Assembly: GCF_003071345.1 (NCBI RefSeq)
Contig: NZ_QCYK01000003.1
Coordinates: 930,001-994,000, forward strand
Source: Chitinophaga parva
Lineage (GTDB): Bacteria > Bacteroidota > Bacteroidia > Chitinophagales > Chitinophagaceae
Direction: 5' to 3'
Length of the DNA: 64,000 nt
Position 1 is the first letter of the stretch, and each line of letters opens with the position of its first letter. The notes under the pieces were generated by a model. That model did no database searches. It was not told the DNA's origin and saw only the letters and a program-made list of their open reading frames with translations. The position numbers were made by a program, and so were the translations under genes. Below, piece after piece: positions 51,226-60,039 of the stretch.

Positions 51226-51299
51226 TGACTCCGTCTGGATTCAAACCAGAAACCTTTTGATTCGTAGTCAAATGCTCTATTCAGTTGAGCTACGGAGCC
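51226..51299 (-). tRNA. tRNA-Arg (anticodon ACG)
   Basis: A 74-nt cloverleaf: acceptor GGCTCCG/CGGAGTC with discriminator A, D-arm AGCTCAACTGAATAGAGC, anticodon stem TTTGA/TCAAA with loop CTACGAA (anticodon ACG) and T-arm TCTGG-TTTGAAT-CCAGA. The 3' CCA is not encoded. Identical in sequence to the copy at 51445. Confidence 0.95.
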
Positions 51300-51407
51300 G
51301 TAGTTGTGATTGGGATTGCAAAGGTAGCCAAAAATTTAAAACTGCCAAATTTTTGTTGCTGAACCTGCTAAAATTTTCAGAGAAAAGCGGTGCTTCTTTT
51401 TGAAAAG

Positions 51408-51443
51408 AAAAGAGGCAAACCCTTTTGCTTGTTTGCCTCTTTT
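51408..51443 (-). terminator. Terminator downstream of tRNA-Arg copy 2
   Basis: A perfect 13-bp stem, AAAAGAGGCAAAC with GTTTGCCTCTTTT, and a 10-nt loop. It separates the two tRNA genes. Confidence 0.78.
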
Positions 51444-51444
51444 G

Positions 51445-51518
51445 TGACTCCGTCTGGATTCAAACCAGAAACCTTTTGATTCGTAGTCAAATGCTCTATT
51501 CAGTTGAGCTACGGAGCC
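51445..51518 (-). tRNA. tRNA-Arg (anticodon ACG), second copy
   Basis: Identical over all 74 nt to the tRNA at 51226-51299, with the same anticodon ACG. The intervening spacer and terminators differ, so this is a gene duplication followed by spacer divergence, or by concerted evolution of the tRNA. Confidence 0.95.
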
Positions 51519-51778
51519 GTTGTTTGTTCAGCGGGTGGCAAAAGTAGGATTCTTTTTTTAATTGCCAAATGCTTTTAAAATTTTTTTCTGCGGGCGGGGC
51601 TGTGGATAGTGCATGTGTATAACGTTGAAGATGAAGGCGGAAGCGGGTTGCGGGCTGATGCGCTGCTGTGGAAAAATGACTATCGGGGATAGGAGGTTGC
51701 CCATTCGGCCATAAATAAAAATGGTGGCATGCCATTTTAGTTGTACCTTCAGTTTTTCTTATTTTAATTTTTTACTGA

Positions 51779-51982
51779 ATGACAACAAAGTATCAAGGAA
51801 CCGTAAAGTTCTTTAACGATGCAAAAGGCTTTGGCTTTATCAAGCATGACGAGTCTAACAAAGAAACCTTCGTACACGCGAATGGTCTGATCCACGAAAT
51901 CCAGCAGGATGACCGCGTGGAGTTTGAACTGCAGGAAGGCCGTAAAGGCATGAACGCAGTGAACGTTCGCCGCATCGACTAA
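51779..51982 (+). CDS. Cold-shock protein (CspA family)
   Basis: 67 residues, one cold-shock domain with RNP1 KGFGFI (16-21) and RNP2 FVHA (31-34). It binds single-stranded RNA/DNA as a chaperone. 73% or so of residues match the second copy at 58411. A weak promoter (TTG 51741-51743, TAATTTTT 51765-51772, 21-nt spacer) would give a very short leader. It is followed by a strong terminator. Confidence 0.93.
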   Translation: MTTKYQGTVKFFNDAKGFGFIKHDESNKETFVHANGLIHEIQQDDRVEFELQEGRKGMNAVNVRRID

Positions 51983-52042
51983 GCAGAGGCCAGTTTCATA
52001 TACTGACCTTGCTTCAATATATTAAACTTTACCTCTCTTCCC

Positions 52043-52072
52043 AAGCCCCGGCCTACTGGCCGGGGCTTTTTT
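52043..52072 (+). terminator. Strong GC-rich terminator of the cold-shock gene
   Basis: AAGCCCCGGCC with GGCCGGGGCTT (11-bp perfect stem) and a 4-nt loop TACT, then TTTT. Confidence 0.85.
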
Positions 52073-52085
52073 ACGTCCATTCCGC

Positions 52086-52093
52086 TATATTTG
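52086..52093 (+). promoter_or_regulatory. Candidate -7 box for rlmH
   Basis: TATATTTG matches TAnnTTTG. If used, transcription starts near 52100, about 12 nt before the TTG start of rlmH, so the mRNA would be almost leaderless. No clear -33 TTG is seen because that position falls in the terminator. Confidence 0.5.
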
Positions 52094-52111
52094 CGGCATA
52101 ACACACTGATC

Positions 52112-52585
52112 TTGAAAATTCAACTCTGGAGCATAGGGAAAGAGAACGATGCTTACATCCGGGATGGTATTGCAGTATTCCAGAAAAGGCTGCAACATTA
52201 TACGGACTTTGAGCTGCGCCTCATCCCTACCGTGAAGCAGGCCGCTTCCCTCCCACTGCCGGAGCTGAAAAAGGCCGAAGGGAAAATGATCCTGGACATG
52301 CTGGGCCCACAAGATTACCTGGTGGCATTGGATGAGCGGGGCAAAACCTTTACCACGCTGCAACTGGCCGATTTCCTGCAGCAGCGCATCAATGCGGCCA
52401 CCCGCCAGGTGGTGATCCTCATAGGCGGGGCCTATGGCATAGATGCACCGGTATTGCAGCGCGCCCAATTGCAATTATCATTATCTTCCCTCACGTTTCC
52501 ACACCAGCTGGTACGGCTCATCATGACGGAACAACTGTACCGGGCTTATACGGTATTACAAAACGAAAAGTATCATCATCAATAA
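52112..52585 (+). CDS. rlmH: 23S rRNA pseudouridine-1915 N3-methyltransferase
   Basis: 157 residues starting at a TTG (52112) that gives the family's usual N-terminus (MKIQLWSIGKEN). An ATG at 52091 would overlap the TATATTTG box. SPOUT fold with VVILIGGAYGID (SAM-binding knot) and the C-terminal SLSSLTFPHQLVRLIMTEQL and RAYTVLQNEKYHH typical of RlmH. It methylates pseudouridine 1915 in helix 69 of 23S rRNA. The rhomboid gene follows 15 nt downstream, suggesting one transcript. Confidence 0.95.
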   Translation: MKIQLWSIGKENDAYIRDGIAVFQKRLQHYTDFELRLIPTVKQAASLPLPELKKAEGKMILDMLGPQDYLVALDERGKTFTTLQLADFLQQRINAATRQVVILIGGAYGIDAPVLQRAQLQLSLSSLTFPHQLVRLIMTEQLYRAYTVLQNEKYHHQ

Positions 52586-52600
52586 AAAGAACCCATTGCC

Positions 52601-53227
52601 ATGCAAATGTCTGCGACGCTGATTATTATTGTCCTTACCTGTGTGATCTCCCTCATTGCTTTTTACCAGGAAGGTTTGATGGAAGACCTGGCCATGTATC
52701 CTTATGAAGTGCGTACCCGGCACCAGTACTACCGTTTCCTGACCAATGGTTTTGTGCATGCCAACTGGATGCACCTGTTCTTCAACATGTATTCTTTTTA
52801 CTGGGTAGGGCAGGCCGTGGAAAGTATCTTTGCGCAGATCAACTCCTGGCACTATATGTTCCCGCTGTATTATGGCCTGGGCATCGTGATACCGAGCATT
52901 CCCTATTTTTTCCGCCACCGTTTTGATCCCAACCGCCTGGCAGTGGGTGCTTCCGGCGCGGTATCTGCCTGCATCTTCAGCATTGTGCTGATAGAGCCCT
53001 GGTCTCCCATCTGGATCTTCTTTCTTAAAATGCCGCTTATCCTGTATGGCGTTGTGTTCCTGGCTATCAGTGCCTACATGGCCAACCGCGATTCCGGTAC
53101 CGGCGGCGGCATTGCACACGGGGTGCATTTCTGGGGCGCGGTGTATGGGTTTGTATTTCCCATTATCCTGGAGCCCAGCCTTCTTTCCCGCTTCATTGCG
53201 CAGCTGCTGGGGCCTATTTTCAGATAG
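52601..53227 (+). CDS. Rhomboid-family intramembrane serine protease
   Basis: 208 residues with six transmembrane helices. The catalytic serine is in VGASGAVSACIFS (GASG, about 117) and the histidine in IAHGVHFWGAVYG (about 172); TNGFVHANWMHLFFNMYSFY contains the conserved HLFFNM of the second helix. It cleaves within transmembrane segments of other proteins. Inner membrane. 15 nt after rlmH, so probably co-transcribed, followed by a hairpin terminator. Confidence 0.9.
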   Translation: MQMSATLIIIVLTCVISLIAFYQEGLMEDLAMYPYEVRTRHQYYRFLTNGFVHANWMHLFFNMYSFYWVGQAVESIFAQINSWHYMFPLYYGLGIVIPSIPYFFRHRFDPNRLAVGASGAVSACIFSIVLIEPWSPIWIFFLKMPLILYGVVFLAISAYMANRDSGTGGGIAHGVHFWGAVYGFVFPIILEPSLLSRFIAQLLGPIFR

Positions 53228-53302
53228 TGTATTTAGCATTTATGCATAACGCTGCCATAGCAAAATGATTTTGAATTAATTGGCCGCAAAGCCGCGCGCA
53301 GC

Positions 53303-53355
53303 CCGCAATTGTACCATATTTACAAGTTGTAAAAATGGTACAATTGCGGCTTTTT
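53303..53355 (+). terminator. Terminator with a perfect 15-bp stem
   Basis: CCGCAATTGTACCAT (53303-53317) with ATGGTACAATTGCGG (53335-53349), a 17-nt loop, then CTTTTT. It ends the rlmH-rhomboid unit. Confidence 0.82.
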
Positions 53356-53386
53356 CTTATATTCGGTTACGTATTGCCGATGCCCT

Positions 53387-53932
53387 ATGAGCTATAGAAT
53401 TTTCTTTTCCGTTGTAGACAAGCAGCGCCCGGCTTTCTATCACAAGATACGCCGTCCCTATGCGGGCGCCTTCCTGGTGGCAGTGTTGCTCTGCGCCGTA
53501 GGCACCGCTTTTTCGCTGGTAAATGGATTCCTGCTTTTCTTACTCATTGCCGTGGGCGTGATCGTGTTCATCGCCGTACCGGTGATCACCCTGGAAGAAT
53601 ACCGCCTGCTGGGTGAAATGGTGGTGGGAGAACATATCCTTACTATCAAGGTGGGCAATGTGTCTTACGCCTATTATATGGCAGACATTGACAACATGGT
53701 GATCCGCTTTTCCGGCTACAAGAAGCAACACACGCAGGATGGCCCGGAAACCCATCCCAGCCTGGGCATCCGTAACTTCATCGAGTTTGACCACAAAGGG
53801 GCGCACTGTTCTTTTGAAGTGTTGTTTGTAGAAGAACACCTGCCGGCGCTCAACCGCATGTTCGACGTCTGGTATTCCTACCGCTATCCGTTCCGGCTGT
53901 ACAGCGGCCAACGGGAGATCATGAAATTTTAG
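53387..53932 (+). CDS. Two-TM membrane protein of unknown function
   Basis: 181 residues. Two adjacent hydrophobic segments (GAFLVAVLLCAVGTAFSLVN and LFLLIAVGVIVFIAVPVI, about 27-65) then a beta-rich soluble domain (GEHILTIKVGNVSYAYYMAD, IDNMVIRFSGYKK, HCSFEVLFVEEHLPALNRMF). It resembles PH-like or DUF3592-like membrane domains in shape only; I do not recognise the family. The soluble part is probably cytosolic. Stands alone after the rhomboid terminator. Confidence 0.6.
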   Translation: MSYRIFFSVVDKQRPAFYHKIRRPYAGAFLVAVLLCAVGTAFSLVNGFLLFLLIAVGVIVFIAVPVITLEEYRLLGEMVVGEHILTIKVGNVSYAYYMADIDNMVIRFSGYKKQHTQDGPETHPSLGIRNFIEFDHKGAHCSFEVLFVEEHLPALNRMFDVWYSYRYPFRLYSGQREIMKF

Positions 53933-54017
53933 GAAAGTCTAATGCCTTGTTAATCAATTTTTACCCATGTTTGGAATGTCATTTGCTAGGATGAACTAAC
54001 TTCATTCATACACGCAC

Positions 54018-55802
54018 ATGGCCAGACATACGTATAAAACCGGCATTATAGGCAACTGCGCTTTCATTGCGCACATAGGCATGAACACTAACGTAGAGTG
54101 GCTCTGCTGGCCGCGGATGGACAGTTCCTTCGTATTTGGCGGCCTGCTGGACCCGCAGAAAGGCGGTGAGTTCTCTATTTTGCCGGACGGTGAATTTACT
54201 TCCCATCAATATTACCTGGACAATACCAACATCCTCGTTACCGAGATCACGGCACAGGATGGCAACAGCTACCGGGTAACCGACTTTGCCCCGCGCTTCT
54301 TCCAGTATGACCGCTACTTTAAGCCCCTGATGATGATCCGCAAGGTGGAGCCCCTGCAGCAAACCGCCCGCGTGCGGGTGCGCTGTAATCCCGTGTGCGA
54401 GTATGGAAGCATGCCCCAGCAAAAATTCCGTGGCAGCAGCCACATTGAATTTGACGGGTGCACGGAGCGCATGCGCCTCACCACCAATATTCCTATCAGC
54501 TACATTATGGAAGACCAGTTCTTTGTGCTGAATGAGGTTAAGTACATGGTGCTCACTTATGGCAATCCCCTGGAAGCCGCGCTGGTAAGCACTGCGGACC
54601 GTTTTTTCCGCGAAACGGAACGATACTGGCGCACGTGGATCAAACATTCTTCCATTGCCAACTATTTCCAGCCGTATGTGATCCGTTCGGCCCTAGCCCT
54701 GAAGATCCACCAGTTTGAAGATACCGGGGCCATCATAGCAGCCAGCACCACCAGCCTGCCGGAATTCCCGGGTAGTGGGCGCAACTGGGACTACCGCTAC
54801 TGCTGGTTGCGCGATACGTATTATGTGATCACTTCCCTGAATCACATCGGGCATTTTGAAGAGATGGAGAAATACTTCAACTACATCACCGATATTTCCT
54901 TCTCGGAAGACTTCCGCTACCAGCCCCTGTACGGCATTACCGGTACCAAGGAACTGGTGGAGACCATCCTGCCCCACCTCTCCGGCTACCAGGGCAACCA
55001 GCCGGTACGCATTGGCAACCAGGCCTACGAACATATACAAAATGATATTTACGGGCAGGTGCTTATTTCCATGCTGCCCTTGTATACAGACCACCGTTTT
55101 ATTTTCTCGGAGCGCAAGGACAGCGCCCGCTGGGTAGCTTACCTGCTGGATAAAATAGAACGCACTATTGATGAAAAAGATGCCGGTATCTGGGAGTTCC
55201 GCAACTTTGCCAACGTACACTGTTACAGTAACCTGTTCCAGTGGGCAGGTTGCTCCGCCGCGGAGAAAATGGCCCGCACCATCGGTGACATTAACCTGGA
55301 AAACCGTGCCCGTGGCCTGAAAGAGCGGGCTGCTGCTAATATAGAAAGCTGCTACGACCCGCTGCGCAAAGTGTACACCAACGCAGCCGGCGGCACAGCC
55401 CTGGATGCCAGTACCCTGCAGCTCATTAACATGCAGTACCTGGACCCCAACAGTGAACGTGCGCGGGACCACCTGGCAGCATTGGAGAAGGAACTGAAAA
55501 CGCCCAACGGCCTCTTTTACCGCTACCTGCACAGCGATGATTTTGGCAAGCCCAAAACCACTTTCCTGGTGTGCGCTTTCTGGTACGTGGAAGCCCTGGC
55601 CTGCGTGGGCCGCCTGGAAGACGCACAGCGCGAGTTCGGTAACCTGCTGAAATTCTCCAACCACCTGCTGCTCTTCAGCGAAGACGTGGATGAAGAAGAT
55701 GGCAGCCAGTGGGGCAATTTCCCGCAGGCATACAGCCACGTGGGTTTGATGAATGCCGCGTACCGCATCGCCATGAAGCTGGATGTGCCGATCTTCCTGT
55801 AA
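54018..55802 (+). CDS. GH15 glycoside hydrolase (glucoamylase/trehalase-like)
   Basis: 594 residues without a signal peptide, as is usual for bacterial cytoplasmic GH15 enzymes. N-terminal GNCAFIAHIGMNTNVEWLCW opens the beta-sandwich; the (alpha/alpha)6-barrel has the family signature GSGRNWDYRYCWLRDTYYV (about 253-271), a general-acid region GIWEFRNFANVH (about 391), FLVCAFWYVEALACVGRLED and NFPQAYSHVGLMNAA. GH15 includes glucoamylase, glucodextranase and trehalases. The converging OtsAB gene on the opposite strand makes trehalose a plausible substrate or product relation, but this is inference. Confidence 0.9.
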   Translation: MARHTYKTGIIGNCAFIAHIGMNTNVEWLCWPRMDSSFVFGGLLDPQKGGEFSILPDGEFTSHQYYLDNTNILVTEITAQDGNSYRVTDFAPRFFQYDRYFKPLMMIRKVEPLQQTARVRVRCNPVCEYGSMPQQKFRGSSHIEFDGCTERMRLTTNIPISYIMEDQFFVLNEVKYMVLTYGNPLEAALVSTADRFFRETERYWRTWIKHSSIANYFQPYVIRSALALKIHQFEDTGAIIAASTTSLPEFPGSGRNWDYRYCWLRDTYYVITSLNHIGHFEEMEKYFNYITDISFSEDFRYQPLYGITGTKELVETILPHLSGYQGNQPVRIGNQAYEHIQNDIYGQVLISMLPLYTDHRFIFSERKDSARWVAYLLDKIERTIDEKDAGIWEFRNFANVHCYSNLFQWAGCSAAEKMARTIGDINLENRARGLKERAAANIESCYDPLRKVYTNAAGGTALDASTLQLINMQYLDPNSERARDHLAALEKELKTPNGLFYRYLHSDDFGKPKTTFLVCAFWYVEALACVGRLEDAQREFGNLLKFSNHLLLFSEDVDEEDGSQWGNFPQAYSHVGLMNAAYRIAMKLDVPIFL

Positions 55803-55824
55803 TTGTTAAAAATATTTATAAACA

Positions 55825-55856
55825 AAAAACCCTGGGGCCATGGCTCCAGGGTTTTT
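55825..55856. terminator. Bidirectional terminator between GH15 and OtsAB
   Basis: AAAAACCCTGG (55825-55835) with CCAGGGTTTTT (55845-55855), 11-bp perfect stem, with T-runs on both strands. Confidence 0.82.
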
Positions 55857-55861
55857 GCAAT

Positions 55862-58057
55862 CTAATTCGCCATCGCATTTTGCTCCTGCAGGAACATTTT
55901 CAGCAACTGTCTTACCTCGCGGAAACTGCGGAGGTAGAAGCGGGCAGCGCTGATGTAACTGCCTACTTTGATGGTGTAGGCCGTGGCGGGTAAGGCCTTA
56001 AAGATGTCTTCATCTGTTACGTCATCGCCTATGCCCATGATGAAATCAAAGGAGGCTTCTTTCATCCACGACAGGGCAGCTTTGCCTTTATTGATCTCCA
56101 CATTTTTTATTTCAATGACCTTATCGCCAGGGAGCAGTTGCAGGGGCTTGTCTGCAATGTAATAGCGCAGGGTGTCTACCAGTTCGTTAGCGCGCAACTC
56201 GCCCAGGCCTTCTTCCACTTTGCGGTAATGCCACACCAGTGAGTAGCTTTTTTCTTCAATGAGGGCGCCGGGCGTACGGTCTGTGAAGGTGTCCAGGATG
56301 GGCAGGATCTCTCCTTTCCACTGGTCCGTGAGGCCGGGGAGCTGCGTCCACTCCCCTTCCTGGCTTTTTTGCCAGGCCCCATGCTCTGCAATGAGGTCTA
56401 TGGGCAACTGGCCAAACCACTGCTGCAGGTTATCTTTCTTGCGGCCGCTCACCAGTACCAGTTGGTTCTGGGGATCATTGGCCAGTGTGGTCAGGATCTT
56501 GTACAGCTCCGGGTCGGGGCTGGCCTCTTCCAGGTTTATATTAAAATCCACCAGTGTACCATCGTAATCCAGGAAGATGGCACGTTTGGAGGCGTGCACG
56601 TAATCGCGCACCATCTCCTGGGCCATGGTCATATTGATGCGGCGGGCCAGCATGCTTTGCTGGGTTTTCTTCACATCATCCAGGGTGGCCATAAAGAGTT
56701 TTACCCAGTGGTGCACGTTGAACTTGGCCACTATCTGGCGCATGGATTTCATACGGTGCTGCTGCTCCGGCAGCGACATTTCCAGGGCCTCATCAATGGC
56801 GGCCGCAATGGCGTTGGCATCGTTGGGATTTACCACAATGGCGTCTATCAGTTCCTTGGAGGCGCCCGCCATTTCACTGAGGATAAGCACCCCGTTGTTG
56901 TGAATGCGGCTGGCTACGTACTCCTTCGCCACGAGGTTCATCCCGTCGCGCATGGGCGTTACAAGGCAGATGTCCGCCAGGTTATACAGGGCGGCCAGTA
57001 TTTCCAGTGGAAAGCTGCGGTAAAAATAATGGATAGGACTCCATCCCATGGTGCGGTAGCGGGCATTGATGTTACCCACCAGCTGGTCTATCTGGTCGCG
57101 CAGTTCCTTGTAGCGCGGCACGGTATCCCGGGAGGGGACAATGATCATGGCCAGGCCTACTTTTTCAATAGCCCAGGGATTGTTTTGCAGGAAAAGGTCA
57201 AAGCCCTGGAGGCGCTGCAGGATGCCTTTGCTATAATCCAGGCGGTCTATGGATAAGATGATGCGGATGTCCTGGAAGCGCTTGGCCAGCACCTGCACCT
57301 GGTTTTGCACACCGGCAGTGGAGGATAATGATTCAAACTTGCGGTTGTCAATCCCCATGGGGAAAGTTTCCACCATTACGCTGCGGTCGTTCACGGTAAT
57401 GGTATTGGCAGATGCATGATAGGCCAGCAGGCGTACGCAGCTGCCTATGAAATGGCGGGCATCATCAAAGGTATGGAAGCCGATGAGATCCGCGCCCAGT
57501 ATGCCATTGAGCAGTTCCACACGCCAGGGTATGAGACGGAACAATTCGTAAGAGGGGAATGGAATGTGCTGGAAGAAGCCGATGGAAGCATCCGGCAGGT
57601 CTGCACGGAGCATGCCGGGCAGCAGCAGTAACTGGTAGTCCTGCACCCAGATCACATCTCCCGGCTCTGCCACGGCCAGTATGGCCTCCTTGAATTTCTC
57701 ATTGACCCGTATGTAGAAATCCCAGTAGGACTGCTCATAACGGGCATAAGTGCTCATGTAATGGAAGATAGGCCACAGGATCTCATTGCTGAATCCTTCG
57801 TAAAACTGGTTGATCTCTTCAGCAGTAAGATATACAGGCAACAGGTTCAATTTTGCCAGCTCTGTTTTGAGCTCGGTCTGTTCCATGACGTCGGTCACTT
57901 CCTGGCCGGGCCATCCAATCCATACATTGTTCCCTTCACGATACACAGAACCCAGGCCGGTGGCCAGGCCACCTTCACTGGGGGTCAATACAATTTCCCC
58001 GTTTTTACGGGTGATCTTCACGGGCAGTCTGTTGGATACAATAATGGTTTTTCGCAT
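55862..58057 (-). CDS. otsAB: Bifunctional trehalose-6-phosphate synthase/phosphatase
   Basis: 731 residues. The N-terminal GT20 OtsA domain (about 1-470) has IGWPGQEVTD, VWVQDYQLLLLPGMLR, IDRLDYSKGI and EYVASRIHNNGVLILSEMAG, and makes trehalose-6-phosphate from UDP-glucose and glucose-6-phosphate. The C-terminal HAD-type OtsB domain (about 490-715) has FLDYDGTLVDF (phospho-acceptor Asp about 495), LVSGRKKDNL and IMGIGDDVTDEDIF, and removes the phosphate. Both catalytic sets look complete, so one protein does both steps. Cytosolic. Fusions of this order occur in Bacteroidota. Trehalose serves as stress protectant or carbon store. It converges on the GH15 gene. Confidence 0.94.
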   Translation of the reverse strand: MRKTIIVSNRLPVKITRKNGEIVLTPSEGGLATGLGSVYREGNNVWIGWPGQEVTDVMEQTELKTELAKLNLLPVYLTAEEINQFYEGFSNEILWPIFHYMSTYARYEQSYWDFYIRVNEKFKEAILAVAEPGDVIWVQDYQLLLLPGMLRADLPDASIGFFQHIPFPSYELFRLIPWRVELLNGILGADLIGFHTFDDARHFIGSCVRLLAYHASANTITVNDRSVMVETFPMGIDNRKFESLSSTAGVQNQVQVLAKRFQDIRIILSIDRLDYSKGILQRLQGFDLFLQNNPWAIEKVGLAMIIVPSRDTVPRYKELRDQIDQLVGNINARYRTMGWSPIHYFYRSFPLEILAALYNLADICLVTPMRDGMNLVAKEYVASRIHNNGVLILSEMAGASKELIDAIVVNPNDANAIAAAIDEALEMSLPEQQHRMKSMRQIVAKFNVHHWVKLFMATLDDVKKTQQSMLARRINMTMAQEMVRDYVHASKRAIFLDYDGTLVDFNINLEEASPDPELYKILTTLANDPQNQLVLVSGRKKDNLQQWFGQLPIDLIAEHGAWQKSQEGEWTQLPGLTDQWKGEILPILDTFTDRTPGALIEEKSYSLVWHYRKVEEGLGELRANELVDTLRYYIADKPLQLLPGDKVIEIKNVEINKGKAALSWMKEASFDFIMGIGDDVTDEDIFKALPATAYTIKVGSYISAARFYLRSFREVRQLLKMFLQEQNAMAN

Positions 58058-58410
58058 GATATAAATCCGTTTCCGATTAAATAAAAAAAGGGATGATACA
58101 TGGGCGGATTAAGTGTGTCCCTCTATGGTTCGATAACGCCCATTTTCGCAGTATAATACTTTTTTCAGCGTTTACACACATATGTTTACCTGTAATAGAT
58201 GCCGCAATTTTTGTGCAAACTATCTCGGTGTGGAATAACTGCGTGTATATGGGGTGCAATGGACGCAGGTTGAAGTAGCTATAAACGGGCTGTAAATGAG
58301 TGGGTTATGAATATTAAAAGTAAAATGACGGGAAGGCGGTTACACTTATAAATTTATTTGTTCTGTTCAACTTCGTACCTTATTTTTGTTTCCATTATAA
58401 TTTCTTTCAA
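58058..58410. other. Intergenic region upstream of divergent otsAB and csp genes
   Basis: 353 bases with no gene. The last part carries the promoter for the cold-shock gene (58357-58388). The rest is AT-rich, with no hairpin I would call regulatory and no RNA gene I can name. Confidence 0.45.
58357..58388 (+). promoter_or_regulatory. Bacteroidota promoter of the second cold-shock gene
   Basis: TTTG (58357-58360), 20-nt spacer, TATTTTTG (58381-58388). Both elements match the -33 and -7 consensus. The inferred transcript start near 58394 gives a leader of about 17 nt. Confidence 0.7.
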
Positions 58411-58614
58411 ATGGAACAAAAATTTCAGGGAACTGTAAAGTTCTTCAACGAAGCAAAAGGTTTTGGCTTCATCAAGCACGAAGCTACTAACCGCGAAACT
58501 TTCGTACACGCAACCGGTCTGATCGACCAGATCCAGCAGAACGACCGCGTGGAATTCGAAGTAAAAGACGGCAAGAAAGGTGAAAATGCCGTGAATGTTA
58601 GACGTATTGATTAA
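58411..58614 (+). CDS. Cold-shock protein (CspA family), second copy
   Basis: 67 residues with RNP1 KGFGFI and RNP2 FVHA, very similar to the copy at 51779; differences cluster at NEAKG/NDAKG, ATNRE/ESNKE and KDGKKGEN/QEGRKGMN. The C-termini (AVNVRRID) are identical. Both genes lie alone with strong terminators. Two copies allow differential expression; the promoter of this copy is the clearer one. Confidence 0.93.
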   Translation: MEQKFQGTVKFFNEAKGFGFIKHEATNRETFVHATGLIDQIQQNDRVEFEVKDGKKGENAVNVRRID

Positions 58615-58642
58615 GTTCGCTTTTTTAAATACATCATTGAGG

Positions 58643-58671
58643 TCCCGCCGGTTCCGGCGGGATTTTTTTTT
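58643..58671 (+). terminator. Strong terminator of the second cold-shock gene
   Basis: TCCCGCCG with CGGCGGGA, a GTTC loop, then a run of nine Ts. Confidence 0.85.
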
Positions 58672-58804
58672 GTGGCTATGGCAGGCTACCGGAACAAAAG
58701 AGGGTTGTCTCAAAGTTTTGAAACAGCCCCCTTTGTATTTGCAGTTGAAATTGGGATCTGTAAGTTCCGCGCATTCGCAATGGCAGGTTGCGGAATTTAT
58801 GCCA

Positions 58805-59824
58805 TCAAAATTTAAACTTCAACCCCACATTGGCTCCCAGCCCGCCAATATTGATGTAGGATTTCAAATCGTTAGACGGTTTGTTGTTATCCTTGTACAG
58901 CGTCTGCGCCCCGTTGGTACCGGTGGGCGTATTGGAGCTGGCATCCAGCGTGGTTACATAATCCGTATAACGCTCCGCCGTGCTGAGATCTCCCAGTCCG
59001 CGGTGTACGGTCTGCCCCGTGGGCTGACCGGTGACGGCATTGATGATCACCGTGTTTTCATCATACGCCGTTACTTCCTTCGATTTGCCATGTACCGGCA
59101 CATTGCGGTATTCTGCTTCTACAAAGAGGTCGAACCGGGAACTGAGGGCAAAGCTGAGGCCCAGCGCTCCCTGGAAACCTACTGTCACATTGGGCTTTAT
59201 CTGTTCATGGCGTGACACGGTGGTTTGTGCAATAGCCGTGGCACTGGGGCGGCTGGTCTGCGATGCTTCCGTTGTTATGTTGAGCCGGCCCCATAGTGGT
59301 ACCACCACGCCAAAACGCACGTAGGGATTCACTTTGGCAAAGCCGGGGCTCATCACCACGCTGGGCGCAAAATCCACAGCATGTACATACCCGTGCGATT
59401 CCACGGCGCCCAACACCGTACTGGGCGAGCCTTCTGCCGTAACCGTCTGTTTGGTCATCAGGTTTTTGGCACTGGCATAGTAGTTAAAGGTACCTTCTAT
59501 GCCTATGTATTTATTGAAGTTCCAGCCTACGCTCACACCGGACCTGAACCCTGCGCCGTAAGAGCCGGTGAGCACCTTGTCGGAGATCACGGTGGTGGCG
59601 CCGGTGCTGGTGTTGATGCTTTCATGGGTATCGTGAGGAGGATAAGGCCCCACATCGGGGAACTGGCCCTGTGACACGCTGAAATAGTAGCCTGCGGCCA
59701 CTTTGAGGTAGAGCCCGTGGGTGCGGGGTGTCTCCTCTTTTTTATCCCTGCTGGTGGATTGGGCCCATGCGCCGGTGCTGAGCAAAAGCGCTGCGCCAGC
59801 GATAAGAACGTGGAGCGTTTTCAT
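58805..59824 (-). CDS. Outer-membrane beta-barrel protein
   Basis: 339 residues with signal peptide MKTLHVLIAGAALLLSTGAW (cleaved around AQS). The mature protein is a beta-barrel pattern (GLYLKVAAGYYFSVSQG, GYGAGFRSGVSVGWNFNKYI, FDLFVEAEYRNVPVHG) ending in LGANVGLKFKF, the typical aromatic end of an outer-membrane strand. Ser/Thr-rich loops are present (HESINTSTGATTVIS). Function unknown; long alternate loops suggest surface exposure. Confidence 0.75.
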   Translation of the reverse strand: MKTLHVLIAGAALLLSTGAWAQSTSRDKKEETPRTHGLYLKVAAGYYFSVSQGQFPDVGPYPPHDTHESINTSTGATTVISDKVLTGSYGAGFRSGVSVGWNFNKYIGIEGTFNYYASAKNLMTKQTVTAEGSPSTVLGAVESHGYVHAVDFAPSVVMSPGFAKVNPYVRFGVVVPLWGRLNITTEASQTSRPSATAIAQTTVSRHEQIKPNVTVGFQGALGLSFALSSRFDLFVEAEYRNVPVHGKSKEVTAYDENTVIINAVTGQPTGQTVHRGLGDLSTAERYTDYVTTLDASSNTPTGTNGAQTLYKDNNKPSNDLKSYINIGGLGANVGLKFKF

Positions 59825-59971
59825 AAAAATTGTTTTGGTTTTTGTCGGGTTACAGAGCGATTTTGATTTGTTGTTAAATGCCGGATCGTGGAATAGACAA
59901 TTTTCTTTTTCGTTTCAGGAGTATAATTGCAATGTTAAGGAATAGTTATCATATAAAGTGCGGAAATGGGG

Positions 59972-60010
59972 TAAAAAGCAAAGCCATTCTACAGCAGTGT
60001 GCAGAATGGC
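59972..60010 (-). terminator. Terminator downstream of the YtxH gene
   Basis: GCCATTCT and AGAATGGC arms with three further pairs inside, followed on the minus strand by TTTGCTTTTT. It is just past the stop at 60040. Confidence 0.68.
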
Positions 60011-60039
60011 TAATTACTTTGTAGCATGTTATTATGCAT

